From Xylanimonas oleitrophica (GTDB lineage Bacteria; Actinomycetota; Actinomycetes; Actinomycetales; Cellulomonadaceae): a stretch of DNA of 64,000 nt. The notes below the pieces were generated by a model, which was given only the letters and a program-made list of their open reading frames with translations, did no database searches and was not told the DNA's origin. Shown piece by piece: positions 33,815 to 42,006 of this stretch. The translations under genes were made by a program, and so were the position numbers. Within the stretch, counting starts at the first letter, position 1. Every line of letters begins with the position of its first letter. The stretch lies in assembly GCF_003244315.1 (NCBI RefSeq), contig NZ_QKWH01000005.1, positions 1 through 64,000 on the forward strand. Direction: 5' to 3'.

Positions 33815-34626
33815 TCACCAGGTTGCGGCAGCGCGCCCACGAGAACCGCTACGAGATCGAGCGCGCGCTCGCCCCGCACGTGGACGAGCGGTGGGCCGAG
33901 TCGTTCCTGCTCGAGCTGCGCCTGCAGGGCGTGGGCGGGGACGACATCGGGCAGGCGCTGGCAGAGGTGGACTCGCACGTGGCCGAGAGCGGCACCCCCG
34001 CCGACGTCGCGTTCGGCGACCCCGCGGCCTACGCCCGCAGCCTCGAGCTGCCCCAGAGCGAGCAGCAGGCCGGACGGTCGGTCCTCCAGATGCTCCTGCC
34101 GAACGCGGTCTCGTTCGCGGGGATGATGCTCGCGATCACGTCAGCACCCGCCGTCGCCCGCCAGGAGGACCTCTCGCTCACGTGGGGAATCCTGACGGCG
34201 GTGGCGCTCGGCATCGCCGTGATCACCGCCCTCCTGCGGTGGACCGACCCCGTCGTCCGCGCCGTCGTCAACCACCCGTTCCGAGCGTGGCTGGCCAGCA
34301 TGGCGGCCATCGCCGTCGTCGTGGCACCCAGCGTCGCCGGCCTCACCACCGACCTGGTGCTCAGCCGCGAGGCGGTGCACATGTCGGCGCTGCCGGTGCT
34401 GGTCGCCGGCGTGCTCGCCGTCCTCGTGGTCGCAGCGTGGAACCTGCGCCCCTCCGAGCTGGTCGAGGACCCGGTGGTGCCACCGCTGCCCGCCGCAGGC
34501 GCCGGTGCGGGCGGACGCAGGCGGCAGCCGACCAAGGGTCGGGGTGCCGCGATCGTCGTAGCGCTGTCGACGCCGGTCGCGACGGTGGCCCTGGTCGCGG
34601 TGTCCTGGTGGGCCGCCACGCGCTGA
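33811..34626 (+). CDS. HAAS-domain membrane protein, PadR partner
   Basis: 271 residues. The N-terminal ~85 residues form a helical HAAS-type domain (HVDERWAESFLLELRLQG, DPAAYARSL) as found next to PadR regulators. About six membrane helices follow. The start overlaps the padR stop by 4 bp. The helical domain may sense or contact the regulator; its physiological role is unknown. Confidence 0.75.
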   Translation: MITRLRQRAHENRYEIERALAPHVDERWAESFLLELRLQGVGGDDIGQALAEVDSHVAESGTPADVAFGDPAAYARSLELPQSEQQAGRSVLQMLLPNAVSFAGMMLAITSAPAVARQEDLSLTWGILTAVALGIAVITALLRWTDPVVRAVVNHPFRAWLASMAAIAVVVAPSVAGLTTDLVLSREAVHMSALPVLVAGVLAVLVVAAWNLRPSELVEDPVVPPLPAAGAGAGGRRRQPTKGRGAAIVVALSTPVATVALVAVSWWAATR

Positions 34627-34634
34627 CCCCTTCT

Positions 34635-34698
34635 CGCCGACGGCTGCGGAGAGTCACGGAGCTCGGGCCAGCTGCGTGACTTTCCGCAGCCGTCGGCG
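34635..34698. repeat. Long palindromic intergenic repeat, copy A
   Basis: 23-bp arms with one G-U mismatch (24 with the outer C-G pair) around a 16-nt loop that can fold further. The arm begins GCCGACGGCTGCGGA and contains GTCACG. A related element at 37030-37101 shares GCCGACGGCT-R-CGGA and GTCACG. It can act as the terminator of the padR/HAAS operon. Its right arm ends 1-2 nt before the -10 of the next gene. Confidence 0.7.
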
Positions 34699-34711
34699 GC
34701 AGAGTGGGCGC

Positions 34712-35776
34712 GTGACACCGGAGTCCACCACCGCCCCCGCCGCACCAGCCGCCTCACCCGCGCCCGCAGCGCCCGCTCCGCTCGGCCCACCCCCGCCGTA
34801 CGACGACGAGCTCGCCGCCTGGCTCGCGACCGCCCCGCCGACGGGCACGATGCCCACCCTCGACGAGCTGCCCGCCGTGCACGCCGCGACGGCGGCGCTC
34901 GGCCGCCTCTCGGCGAGCGACGAGCACCTGGCCCGCGACGGCGCGTTCGCCGTCGGGCACCGCACCGTGCCCGGGCCCGACGGCGCCCCGGACGTCACGC
35001 TGCTCGTGTGCCGGCCCACGTCGGTGCCCGACGACGTCGCCACGCCCGTGGTGTTCCACGTGCACGGCGGCGGGATGGTCTTCGGCGACCGGGCCACCGG
35101 CATGGACCTGGCCCTCGACTGGGGCCAGGCGCTGGGGCTGACGATCGTGTCGGTCGAGTACCGCCTGGCGCCCGAGCACCCGTACCCGGCACCGGTCGAG
35201 GACTGCTACGCGGGCCTGGTGTGGACGGCCCAGCACGCCGCCGAGCTGGGCGTGGACCCGGACCGGCTGGTGGTGGCGGGCGGCTCGGCGGGCGGAGGGC
35301 TCGCAGCGGCCACCGTGCTGCTGGCCCGCGACCGCGGCGGCCCGGCCGTGGCCGCCCAGCTCCTCCTGTGCCCCATGCTCGACGACCGGAACGACTCGGC
35401 GTCGGCCCGCCAGCTCGACGGGCTGGGCATGTGGGACCGCACCGCGAACGAGCTGGGCTGGCGCGCGTACCTCGGGCCCCTCCACGGCACCGGCGACGTG
35501 CCCCCGTACGCGGCCCCTGCGCGGGCCACCGACCTGTCGGGGCTGCCGCCCACGTTCCTCGACGTCGGCTCGGCCGAGACGTTCCGGGACGAGACGGTGG
35601 CGTTCGCGCAGCGCATCTGGCAGGCCGGCGGGCGGTGCGAGCTGCACGTGTGGCCCGGCGGGTTCCACGGGTTCGCGGGCACGGTGCGCTCGGCACGCGT
35701 CTCGCAGGACGCCCTGGCGGCGCCGGTCAGCTGGCTGCGGCGGGTTCTGGCGCCGTCGGCCCCGCCGGCACGCTGA
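34712..35776 (+). CDS. Alpha/beta hydrolase, hormone-sensitive-lipase family esterase
   Basis: 354 residues. After a Pro/Ala linker the HSL-family oxyanion motif FHVHGGGMVFG appears, then YRLAPEHPYPAP, the nucleophile Ser in VAGGSAGGGLA, the Asp in DVGSAETFRDE and the His in GGFHGFAG. Probably a short-chain ester or lactone hydrolase. The GTG start at 34712 is supported by CAGAGT (34700-34705) 6 nt upstream. Its last 50 bp overlap the convergent YibE/F gene. Confidence 0.88.
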   Translation: MTPESTTAPAAPAASPAPAAPAPLGPPPPYDDELAAWLATAPPTGTMPTLDELPAVHAATAALGRLSASDEHLARDGAFAVGHRTVPGPDGAPDVTLLVCRPTSVPDDVATPVVFHVHGGGMVFGDRATGMDLALDWGQALGLTIVSVEYRLAPEHPYPAPVEDCYAGLVWTAQHAAELGVDPDRLVVAGGSAGGGLAAATVLLARDRGGPAVAAQLLLCPMLDDRNDSASARQLDGLGMWDRTANELGWRAYLGPLHGTGDVPPYAAPARATDLSGLPPTFLDVGSAETFRDETVAFAQRIWQAGGRCELHVWPGGFHGFAGTVRSARVSQDALAAPVSWLRRVLAPSAPPAR

Positions 35777-36977
35777 CCTCACCCACCGGAACGGGCTCCG
35801 CCGTCGGGCCCGGCACCGCGAGCGCCGCGATCCCGGTGGTGGCGGGGATGGCGAGCACCAGGCCGATGGACCCCACGAGGGTGCGCACGATCTCCTCGGC
35901 GATCTCGTTGGAGGACAGGGCGTCGGCGACGGGCTGCTCCATGAGCCACAGGTTCATGAGCACGGCCAGCGCGGCACCCACGTAGGCGAACGCCATCGTG
36001 TACACGGTGGAGGCGATGTGGTCGCGGCCGATGCGCATGGCGCGCGCGAACAGGACGCGACGCGGGGCGTGGGGGGCGAGCTCGCGCAGCTCCCACACGG
36101 CCGACGCCTGGGTGATGGTGACGTCGTTGAGCACGCCCATGCCGGCGAGCACGAGCCCGCACAGCGCGATCTGCTGCAGGGACAGGCCGGGCACCATCTG
36201 GGGCAGCCAGGCGGCGCGCTCGTCGGCGGCTCCGGTGACGCGGGCGGCACCGATGGCCCAGGTGCCGATGCCGGCGGTGAGGGCGAGGCCGACGAGGGTG
36301 CCGAGCAGCGCCGTCGTGGTGCGGGTGGTGAAGCCGTGGGCGAGGTAGAGCACCACGAACATCACGGCGGACGACGTCACCAGGGCCACGGGCAGGGCGC
36401 TGTGGCCGGCCAGCAGGGCAGGGACGGTGAACAGGAGGAACACGGCGAACGCGAACCCGAGGCCCGCGAGCGCCGCGAGGCCCCGCCACCGTGCGACCAG
36501 GAGCACCACGAGCACGAACGCGACGGCCAGGAGGCCCAGGGGCGCCTCGCGCTGGAAGTCGATGAACGCGTACGGGGCGGGCAGGTCACCGATCTGCGTG
36601 ATGTGGAGGGCGACGACGGTGTCGCCCGGCTGCGGTTCGAGCGTGCCGCTGGACCACTGCATGCGGGAGGTGCCGCCGTCGGGCAGCTCGACGGGGAACG
36701 TGCCCGTCTCCGCGTCCCACGGCCCGGTGACGGTGACGTCGACCAGGCTGCTGCCCTGCGCCACGACCGGCTCGCGCGCGGGGACCTCGTCGGCCGCCGG
36801 CCACAGGGCGAACGCGCCCCAGACCGTGGCCAGCAGGGCCGGCAGGAGCGCGACGGCGAGCACCACGCGGGTGCGGAGGGAGGCCGGCGCGGGGCGCGCC
36901 GACGCCGGTGCGGCGGCACTGCCCGACGGTGCGGCGGCGCTGTGATCGAGGTGCGTGTGCAGGTGTCCGGCGCCCAT
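35727..36977 (-). CDS. YibE/F-family membrane protein
   Basis: 416 residues. A His-containing cytoplasmic N-terminus (GAGHLHTHLDH) precedes one helix and a ~100-residue extracellular beta domain (VTVTGPWDAETGTFPVELPDG, DTVVALHITQ). About eight membrane helices follow, with YibE/F signatures VVLYLAHGFTTRTTTALLGT and GMGVLNDVTITQASAVWEL. Function is unknown; members sit near metal or stress genes. Its 3' end overlaps the esterase gene on the other strand by 50 bp. Confidence 0.87.
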   Translation of the reverse strand: MGAGHLHTHLDHSAAAPSGSAAAPASARPAPASLRTRVVLAVALLPALLATVWGAFALWPAADEVPAREPVVAQGSSLVDVTVTGPWDAETGTFPVELPDGGTSRMQWSSGTLEPQPGDTVVALHITQIGDLPAPYAFIDFQREAPLGLLAVAFVLVVLLVARWRGLAALAGLGFAFAVFLLFTVPALLAGHSALPVALVTSSAVMFVVLYLAHGFTTRTTTALLGTLVGLALTAGIGTWAIGAARVTGAADERAAWLPQMVPGLSLQQIALCGLVLAGMGVLNDVTITQASAVWELRELAPHAPRRVLFARAMRIGRDHIASTVYTMAFAYVGAALAVLMNLWLMEQPVADALSSNEIAEEIVRTLVGSIGLVLAIPATTGIAALAVPGPTAEPVPVGEVSVPAGPTAPEPAAAS

Positions 36978-37029
36978 GGGCGCCAGGCTCGCACGGGACG
37001 CGGGCCGGGTGGCCGACCCGCGCCGACCA

Positions 37030-37101
37030 CCCCCGCCGACGGCTACGGATCGTCACGCAACCGGGGCGGGTTGCGTGACGATCCGTAGCCGTCGGCGGGG
37101 G
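37030..37101. repeat. Long palindromic intergenic repeat, copy B
   Basis: A 33-bp perfect stem with a 6-nt loop (GGGGCG), the longest perfect palindrome in the window. Its arm shares the core GCCGACGGCT-R-CGGA and GTCACG with copy A at 34635-34698. It lies between the NmrA-like gene and the YibE/F gene (both minus strand) and would also terminate the former. Confidence 0.75.
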
Positions 37102-37109
37102 GCCAGGCG

Positions 37110-37751
37110 TCAGTAGGCGACGTTGATCTGCTCGCGGTGGTGCGCCGCCTTCTCGGCCTCGTCGACGACGGCCAGGCCGAAGTCGGCGCCGGAGATCTCC
37201 GACTTGCCCTCGGCGTCGAAGATCGCGACCTCCCCGCCGACGCGGTAGGTACCACGAGGCTCGCCGGGGTTGTAGGCGCCGTAGGTGGCGGCCGGGCTGA
37301 CGAACACCCAGTCGAACGACTCGGGCGTGCCCTGGAGCCACGGCAGCAGGGCGGCGACCTCACGGGCCTCGCCGGCGAACTCGGCGGGCACCTGGTCGGT
37401 CTCCACGACGCGCGGCCCGCCCTCCTCGGTGCGCAGCGTGCTCCAGCCGCCCACGAGGAGGAAGCGCGCATCGGCGGCCTGTGCCTGCTCGACGACGCGG
37501 CCGTAGGCCTCGCCCAGGTGGCCGGCCAGCTCGCCGCGCGGGGACAGCGCACCCACCACGACGTCGGCGCCCGCCACGGCCTGCGCCACGGCGTCGCCCG
37601 TGAGCACCTCGCCCTGCACGTACCGGACGCCCTCGACGGGCTCGGCGGGGGTGCTGCGGCTCAGCGCGGTGACCTGGTGGCCTCGGCGCGCGGCCTCGGC
37701 GACGATCGCGGCGCCCGCGTACCCGGTGCCTCCGACGACGGTGATGTTCAT
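37110..37751 (-). CDS. NAD(P)-binding protein, NmrA/atypical SDR type
   Basis: 213 residues. The glycine motif VVGGTGYAGAAIV and a Rossmann fold (QVTALSRS, ADVVVGALSPRG) are clear, with no classical Tyr-x3-Lys catalytic pair. Proteins of this size act as NADPH-dependent quinone or flavin reductases or as redox sensors. It diverges from an HxlR gene, which probably regulates it, an arrangement usual for electrophile-responsive HxlR (HypR/YodB-like) regulators. Confidence 0.86.
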   Translation of the reverse strand: MNITVVGGTGYAGAAIVAEAARRGHQVTALSRSTPAEPVEGVRYVQGEVLTGDAVAQAVAGADVVVGALSPRGELAGHLGEAYGRVVEQAQAADARFLLVGGWSTLRTEEGGPRVVETDQVPAEFAGEAREVAALLPWLQGTPESFDWVFVSPAATYGAYNPGEPRGTYRVGGEVAIFDAEGKSEISGADFGLAVVDEAEKAAHHREQINVAY

Positions 37752-37809
37752 GGGGATCGCCCTTTCCTGAGTCGTCTCGCCACCGGCCCTTCCGGCGCGG
37801 TGGCCTCGT

Positions 37810-37864
37810 TGGTTACCGTAGGAGACCAGCACTCCTAGGGGAAGAAGGCACTTCGTGGTAACCA
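37810..37864. promoter_or_regulatory. HxlR operator candidates
   Basis: TAGGAG-N7-CTCCTA (37819-37837) is a perfect 6-bp inverted repeat within the 103-bp divergent region. A second, wider inverted repeat TGGTTACC (37810) / GGTAACCA (37857) flanks it, the right arm covering the HxlR start codon. Either could bind the HxlR dimer. Confidence 0.5.
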
Positions 37865-38280
37865 CCTCGGCCGCTGACGCCGTGCGCCTCGGCACCCGGC
37901 CCGACGGCACCCCCTACCCCGAGGGCGACCCCTACGTGGACGGCTGCCCCACCCGCCACATCCTCGACCGCATCGGCGACCGGTGGACGGTGCTGGTGGT
38001 GGGCGTGCTGTCCGGCGGCACCGCCCGGTTCTCCGAGCTGCGCCGCCGCGTCGAGGGCATCTCCCAGAAGATGCTCACCCAGACGCTCCGCGAGCTCGAG
38101 CGGGACGGCCTCGTGACCCGCACCGTGCACGCCGAGGTGCCCGTCCGCGTCGAGTACGCCCTCACCGACGCCGGCCGCACCCTCACCGGCCCGCTCAAGG
38201 CCCTCGAAGAGTGGTCGGTGCAGCACCTGTCCGGGGTGCTCGCCGCCCGTGAGACGTACGACGACCGCCGCACCGCCTGA
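37855..38280 (+). CDS. HxlR-family transcriptional regulator
   Basis: 141 residues. The winged helix contains DRIGDRWTVLVVGVLSGG, RFSELRRRVEGISQKMLTQTLREL and the wing GLVTRTVHAEVPVRVEYALT. A single Cys in the segment DGCPTRHIL before the first helix matches the position of the redox Cys in YodB/HypR-type members. GAAGAAGG precedes the GTG start. Divergent from the NmrA-like reductase, its probable target. Confidence 0.88.
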   Translation: MVTTSAADAVRLGTRPDGTPYPEGDPYVDGCPTRHILDRIGDRWTVLVVGVLSGGTARFSELRRRVEGISQKMLTQTLRELERDGLVTRTVHAEVPVRVEYALTDAGRTLTGPLKALEEWSVQHLSGVLAARETYDDRRTA

Positions 38281-38370
38281 GCGCCCACGCCGAGCCGGCG
38301 CCCAGCGCGGGCACGGCGTGCGTCCCAGGGGCTGGCGACACCCCCGCCACCCCTCGTTAGGGTGGCCCCC

Positions 38371-39018
38371 GTGGACGGTCTCGTGGTGCGCGTGCGGGCG
38401 GTGCTGGTCGCCGTCACCGCGCTCGCGCTCGCCGTCGGCGCTCACGCGCTGGCCGACGGCGGCCTGCCGTCCTCCGGCCTCGCGCTCGCCGCGCTGGTCG
38501 CTACCACCGCGCCGGTCGCCGTCGTGACCGCACGCCGCCGCCTGACCCTCCCCCGGCTGCTGCCCACCCTCGCCGTGCTCCAGGTCGCGCTCCACGTGGA
38601 GCTCGCCGTCCTGTCGGGGCACGGCACCCCGCACGCGCTCGCCCACGGTGGCCCGCACGCCGGCCACACGCCCCTGCCCGTCCCGCTGCCCCAGCCGGAC
38701 GCCGTCGAGCTCGTGCCCTCGGGGCTGATGCTCGCCGCCCACGCCGCCGCGCTGCTGCTCACCGCCCTGGTCCTGGCCGGCGGGGACCGCGCCGCCGCCC
38801 GCCTGACCGCCTGGCTGTCCGCCGTCGTCCTCCTGGTGCGGGCCGCCTCCCACGCGGCACGCCCGACGCCGCGCCCGGCCGCCGTCGTCGACCCCCTGCT
38901 GCCGCGCCGCCTGGCCGACCTGCTCGCCGCGGGCGGGCTGCGGTTCCGCGGGCCACCGCCGCACCGCGCCGCCACGCCGTCCGCACCCGTCCCGGTGCTG
39001 CGGACGGCGCTCGCCTGA
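38371..39018 (+). CDS. Four-helix membrane protein with His-rich loop
   Basis: 215 residues with about four membrane helices. The extracellular loop between helices three and four is rich in His and Gly (LSGHGTPHALAHGGPHAGHTP), a plausible metal-binding segment. A GTG start is preceded at 7 nt by TAGGGT (38358-38363), so the mRNA is probably leaderless. It stands 65 bp before the YcnI-CopC pair and looks like part of the same copper module. No named family recognised. Confidence 0.75.
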   Translation: MDGLVVRVRAVLVAVTALALAVGAHALADGGLPSSGLALAALVATTAPVAVVTARRRLTLPRLLPTLAVLQVALHVELAVLSGHGTPHALAHGGPHAGHTPLPVPLPQPDAVELVPSGLMLAAHAAALLLTALVLAGGDRAAARLTAWLSAVVLLVRAASHAARPTPRPAAVVDPLLPRRLADLLAAGGLRFRGPPPHRAATPSAPVPVLRTALA

Positions 39019-39019
39019 C

Positions 39020-39048
39020 CCCGCTCCTGCCGTCACGAGAGGAGCGGG
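39020..39048. terminator. Hairpin between the His-rich membrane protein and ycnI
   Basis: 9-bp perfect arms (CCCGCTCCT/AGGAGCGGG) with an 11-nt loop. It could be a weak or conditional terminator within the copper module. Confidence 0.5.
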
Positions 39049-39083
39049 CGCCCCGCCTTCCTCTCCGACCACAGGAGCCCTCG

Positions 39084-39878
39084 ATGTCCACGACCTCCGC
39101 GCGCGCCCCGCGCGCTCTCACCACCGCCGGCGCCACCCTGCTCGGCCTGTCCGCCGCCGTGCTGCTCGCCGGCCCTGCCGCCGCCCACGTCCGGGTCGAC
39201 CCGGGCGGCGACGGCACCGCCACCGCCGGCGGGTACGCCGTCCTCACGTTCCGCGTGCCCAACGAGTCCGAGACCGCCTCCACCACCCAGGTGCGCGTCG
39301 ACCTGCCCACCGACACCCCCTTCACCAGCGTGTCCGTGGAGCCCGTGCCGGGCTGGACGGCCACCGTGGAGCGCGCACCCCTGCCCGAGCCGGTGCAGGT
39401 GCACGGCGCCACCGTCACCGAGGCGCCGTCCGCCATCACCTGGACCGCCGACGACGACGCCGCGGCCGTCCACGACGGCGAGTTCCGCCGGTTCGTCGTG
39501 TCCGCCGGGCCGGTGCCCGACGTCGAGCAGGTGCTGCTGCCCGCCACCCAGACGTACTCCGACGGCACCGTGGTCACCTGGGACGAGGAGACGCCCGCCT
39601 CGGGCGAGGAACCCGCGCACCCCGCGCCGCTGCTGCGGGTCTCGGCAGGGTCCGGCGGCGGGCACGGGGCCGCGCCCGCCGACGGCGACGCCTCCGGGGA
39701 GGAGAGCGCCGGCGCCGCGGACGACCGACCCGGCCTCGCCGCCGCGCTCGGGGCAGCGGGCCTCGGCCTGGGTCTCGTGGGTGCCGTGACCGGCGTGGTG
39801 GCCCTCGCACGCAGCGGGCGTGACGGGAGCGGGCGTCGCACCCCGGCCGGGCACGACGGCGCGGAGGGCGACCGATGA
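39084..39878 (+). CDS. ycnI: YcnI-family copper-binding protein
   Basis: 264 residues. A signal peptide ends at GPAAA, so the mature protein begins with AHVRVDP, the N-terminal His that binds Cu(II) in YcnI (DUF1775). The domain continues with VLTFRVPNESETAST and a beta-sandwich, including the invariant Trp in GWTATV. A Gly/Ala linker and one C-terminal membrane helix (GLGLGLVGAVTGVVAL) anchor it. AGGAG precedes the ATG. The gene overlaps copC as ATGA; together they handle extracellular copper. Confidence 0.88.
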   Translation: MSTTSARAPRALTTAGATLLGLSAAVLLAGPAAAHVRVDPGGDGTATAGGYAVLTFRVPNESETASTTQVRVDLPTDTPFTSVSVEPVPGWTATVERAPLPEPVQVHGATVTEAPSAITWTADDDAAAVHDGEFRRFVVSAGPVPDVEQVLLPATQTYSDGTVVTWDEETPASGEEPAHPAPLLRVSAGSGGGHGAAPADGDASGEESAGAADDRPGLAAALGAAGLGLGLVGAVTGVVALARSGRDGSGRRTPAGHDGAEGDR

Positions 39879-40618
39879 CGCGGCGCACCCTCGCCACGAC
39901 CGCACGGAGCGCCGCCGGCACGGCGGCGGTGCTCGCCCTCGCCGTGCTCGGTGCGGTGGGCGCAGGCATGGCCGGTTCCCTCGCCGTGACGGTCGCCGCC
40001 GCCGGCCCGGCGTCCGCCCACAACTACGTGGTGGGCACCGTGCCGGCCGCGGGCCAGGCCACGTCGGAGCCGGTGGACCAGGTGTCCGTGACGTTCAACG
40101 ACGTGCTGCTCGACCTCGACGGCAACGGCACCGGCACCGCCCTGGAGGTGACCGGCCCGGACGGCACCCACCACGAGACGTCCTGCCCCGTGATCCTCGA
40201 CCGCACCGTCTCGGCGTCCGCGGCGCTCGGTGAGGGTGGCACGTACACGGTGGTGTGGCGCGTGGTCTCGGCCGACGGGCACCCCATCAGCGGTGACTTC
40301 ACGTTCGACTACCAGCCGCCGGAGGGCGTCACGCCCGTGGCCGGCACGTCGGGGCCGGCGTGCGGCGCGGAGGGCGAGCCGGAGGCCGCCGACGACGGCA
40401 CGGGGGCTGACGAGCCCGGCTCCGCCGGAGGGGACGGCGCCGCCGAGGCCGGCGACGGCACGTCCGGTGACGCCACGCCGTCGGCGAGCCCGGCGACCGC
40501 GCAGGTGGACGACGGCACCGTGCCGCTCGGTGCGGTGCTCGCGATCGCCGGCGGCACCGTGGTGCTGGCGGGGGCTGCGGTGCTGGTCGCGCTGCGCCTG
40601 CTGCGCCGCCGGGACTGA
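39875..40618 (+). CDS. CopC-domain copper-binding membrane protein
   Basis: 247 residues. A long signal region ends at GPASA, giving a mature N-terminus AHNYVVG with His at position 2 as in copper-binding CopC proteins. The CopC sandwich has TVPAAGQATSEPVDQVSVTF, TYTVVWRVVSADGHPISGDF with the second His ligand, and DYQPPEG. A Cys pair may form a disulfide. An acidic Gly/Ala stalk and a terminal membrane helix with RRRD follow. Not fused to CopD. Overlaps ycnI by 4 bp. Confidence 0.88.
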   Translation: MTRRTLATTARSAAGTAAVLALAVLGAVGAGMAGSLAVTVAAAGPASAHNYVVGTVPAAGQATSEPVDQVSVTFNDVLLDLDGNGTGTALEVTGPDGTHHETSCPVILDRTVSASAALGEGGTYTVVWRVVSADGHPISGDFTFDYQPPEGVTPVAGTSGPACGAEGEPEAADDGTGADEPGSAGGDGAAEAGDGTSGDATPSASPATAQVDDGTVPLGAVLAIAGGTVVLAGAAVLVALRLLRRRD

Positions 40619-40626
40619 CCCACCCG

Positions 40627-40645
40627 CACGCCCACGACGGGCGTG
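40627..40645. terminator. Short bidirectional hairpin between copC and ynfA-like gene
   Basis: 7-bp arms (CACGCCC/GGGCGTG) with a 5-nt loop between convergent genes; weaker than most others here. Confidence 0.45.
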
Positions 40646-40662
40646 GTCCGGGGCGGCCGGCG

Positions 40663-40995
40663 TCAGCTCGGGCGCGGGGCGTACATGATCATCGCCACGC
40701 CCACCAGGCACACGAGGGCTCCCGCGACGTCCCAGCGGTCGGGCCGGAACCCGTCCACGACCATCCCCCACACGAGCGACCCGGCCACGAAGACTCCGCC
40801 GTACGCGGCGAGGATCCGCCCGAAGTTGGCCTCGGGCTGGAGGGTGGCCACCGCCCCGTAGAGGCCGAGCGCGATCACCCCGGCGCCCACCCACACCCAG
40901 CCGCGGTGCTCACGCAGCCCCTGCCACACCAGCCAGGCACCGCCGATCTCGAGGAGGGCGGCGAGAGCGAACAGGACGATCGAACGAACGGGCAC
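40663..40995 (-). CDS. ynfA: YnfA-family (UPF0060) membrane protein
   Basis: 110 residues, four membrane helices with the family features [44 protein letters not shown] and the Trp/Asp-rich loop [14 protein letters not shown]. YnfA is a small-multidrug-resistance-like protein. The GTG start has GGGAGGG just upstream. Confidence 0.9.
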   Translation of the reverse strand: MPVRSIVLFALAALLEIGGAWLVWQGLREHRGWVWVGAGVIALGLYGAVATLQPEANFGRILAAYGGVFVAGSLVWGMVVDGFRPDRWDVAGALVCLVGVAMIMYAPRPS

Positions 40996-41117
40996 GGCCC
41001 CTCCCAGGACGGCGGACGAGAGGGCGACAGTAACCCGCACGGCAGCGGGGCTGCCGTCGTGCCACGACACGTCAGGGCCCGCCGGTCGGCGCTCCGACCG
41101 GCGGGCACCGGGCGGGG

Positions 41118-41474
41118 TCAGGCCGCCACGGTGTGCCCGGCGTCGCGCAGCACGTCGGCAGCGAGCTCCAGCCGGTGCTCGTGCACCAGCACCAGGTCGG
41201 CGTGGAACGTGGAGGCCACGAACACGGGGATGCTCGCCCCGGCGAGCGGCCCGACGACGGAGGCGAGCACCCCGGGCACGTCCAGGCCGTGGGGGTCGCC
41301 GTAGAAGCCGGCCCACCGCTCGGCGTCCGGGCCGGCGAACGGGGAGGCGTGCCGCAGCACGGTGAGCCCCTCGGGGGCACGGACGAGGGCGACCCACTCG
41401 TCGTCCTCGGGGAACGTGGCCCCGGGCTGGTGCTCCAGGGTGAACCGGTCGGGCAGGACGCGCAGGGAGGGCAT
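41118..41474 (-). CDS. ACT-domain protein (CASTOR/ACT_7 type)
   Basis: 118 residues: two ACT-like halves, with [16 protein letters not shown] and [19 protein letters not shown], then a strand-helix ending [15 protein letters not shown]. Small proteins of this type bind amino acids. The ATG is preceded at 7 nt by TACGCT (minus strand, 41482-41487), so the mRNA is probably leaderless. The promoter regions of this and the divergent DUF5808 gene lie within 100 bp. Confidence 0.78.
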   Translation of the reverse strand: MPSLRVLPDRFTLEHQPGATFPEDDEWVALVRAPEGLTVLRHASPFAGPDAERWAGFYGDPHGLDVPGVLASVVGPLAGASIPVFVASTFHADLVLVHEHRLELAADVLRDAGHTVAA

Positions 41475-41574
41475 GGCCGCGAGCGTACGGCGCGGGTCCG
41501 ACGCCGCCCGCCGAGCGAGCGGCGCCACCTGCGCCAGGATGGGGACGACGATGTCGAGACCCAGGAGGTACCCG

Positions 41575-41868
41575 ATGGGATCGAAGAAGAAGGGCGGGCT
41601 CCGCAAGCTCGTCACGGTGGCGACCGCCGCCCTGACCGTGGCCGCCGTGGTCAAGGAGCTGCGCACGCCGGAGGGCCAGCGCACGTGGAACGGCAAGGTC
41701 GCCTCGGTGGTCCCCTACGACTTCCGGTTCCCCACGGTGGAGCGCATCAAGGAGCGCCTGTGGAACCCGGACGGCGACAACGTGATCAGCCCGCGCGTGT
41801 TCGGGGTGGGCTGGACGGTCAACGCCGGCAAGGTCGTGTCCGTGGCGCGGCAGAAGCTCACGAGCTGA
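41575..41868 (+). CDS. DUF5808-type small protein
   Basis: 97 residues. A basic start and one hydrophobic helix ([16 protein letters not shown]) precede a C-terminal motif [19 protein letters not shown], which matches the NPDD...P+xFGxGWTxN pattern of DUF5808. Function unknown. AGGAGGT lies 5 nt before the ATG. Confidence 0.75.
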   Translation: MGSKKKGGLRKLVTVATAALTVAAVVKELRTPEGQRTWNGKVASVVPYDFRFPTVERIKERLWNPDGDNVISPRVFGVGWTVNAGKVVSVARQKLTS

Positions 41869-41884
41869 TCGCGCACCGGCCGGC

Positions 41885-41925
41885 GAGGCCCGGGCACCCG
41901 CCGTGACGGCGGGCGCCCGGGCCTC
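41885..41925. terminator. Bidirectional terminator between DUF5808 gene and MBL gene
   Basis: 18 paired bases with one A-C mismatch and a 3-nt loop, between convergent genes. Confidence 0.8.
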
Positions 41926-42006
41926 GGCGTCTCTCCCCTGGCTGCGCTCGGCGATCGTCGGCCTCCCGGCCGCCCCCGCTGCGGGACCTCGGTGTGCGCC
42001 GTCGCG

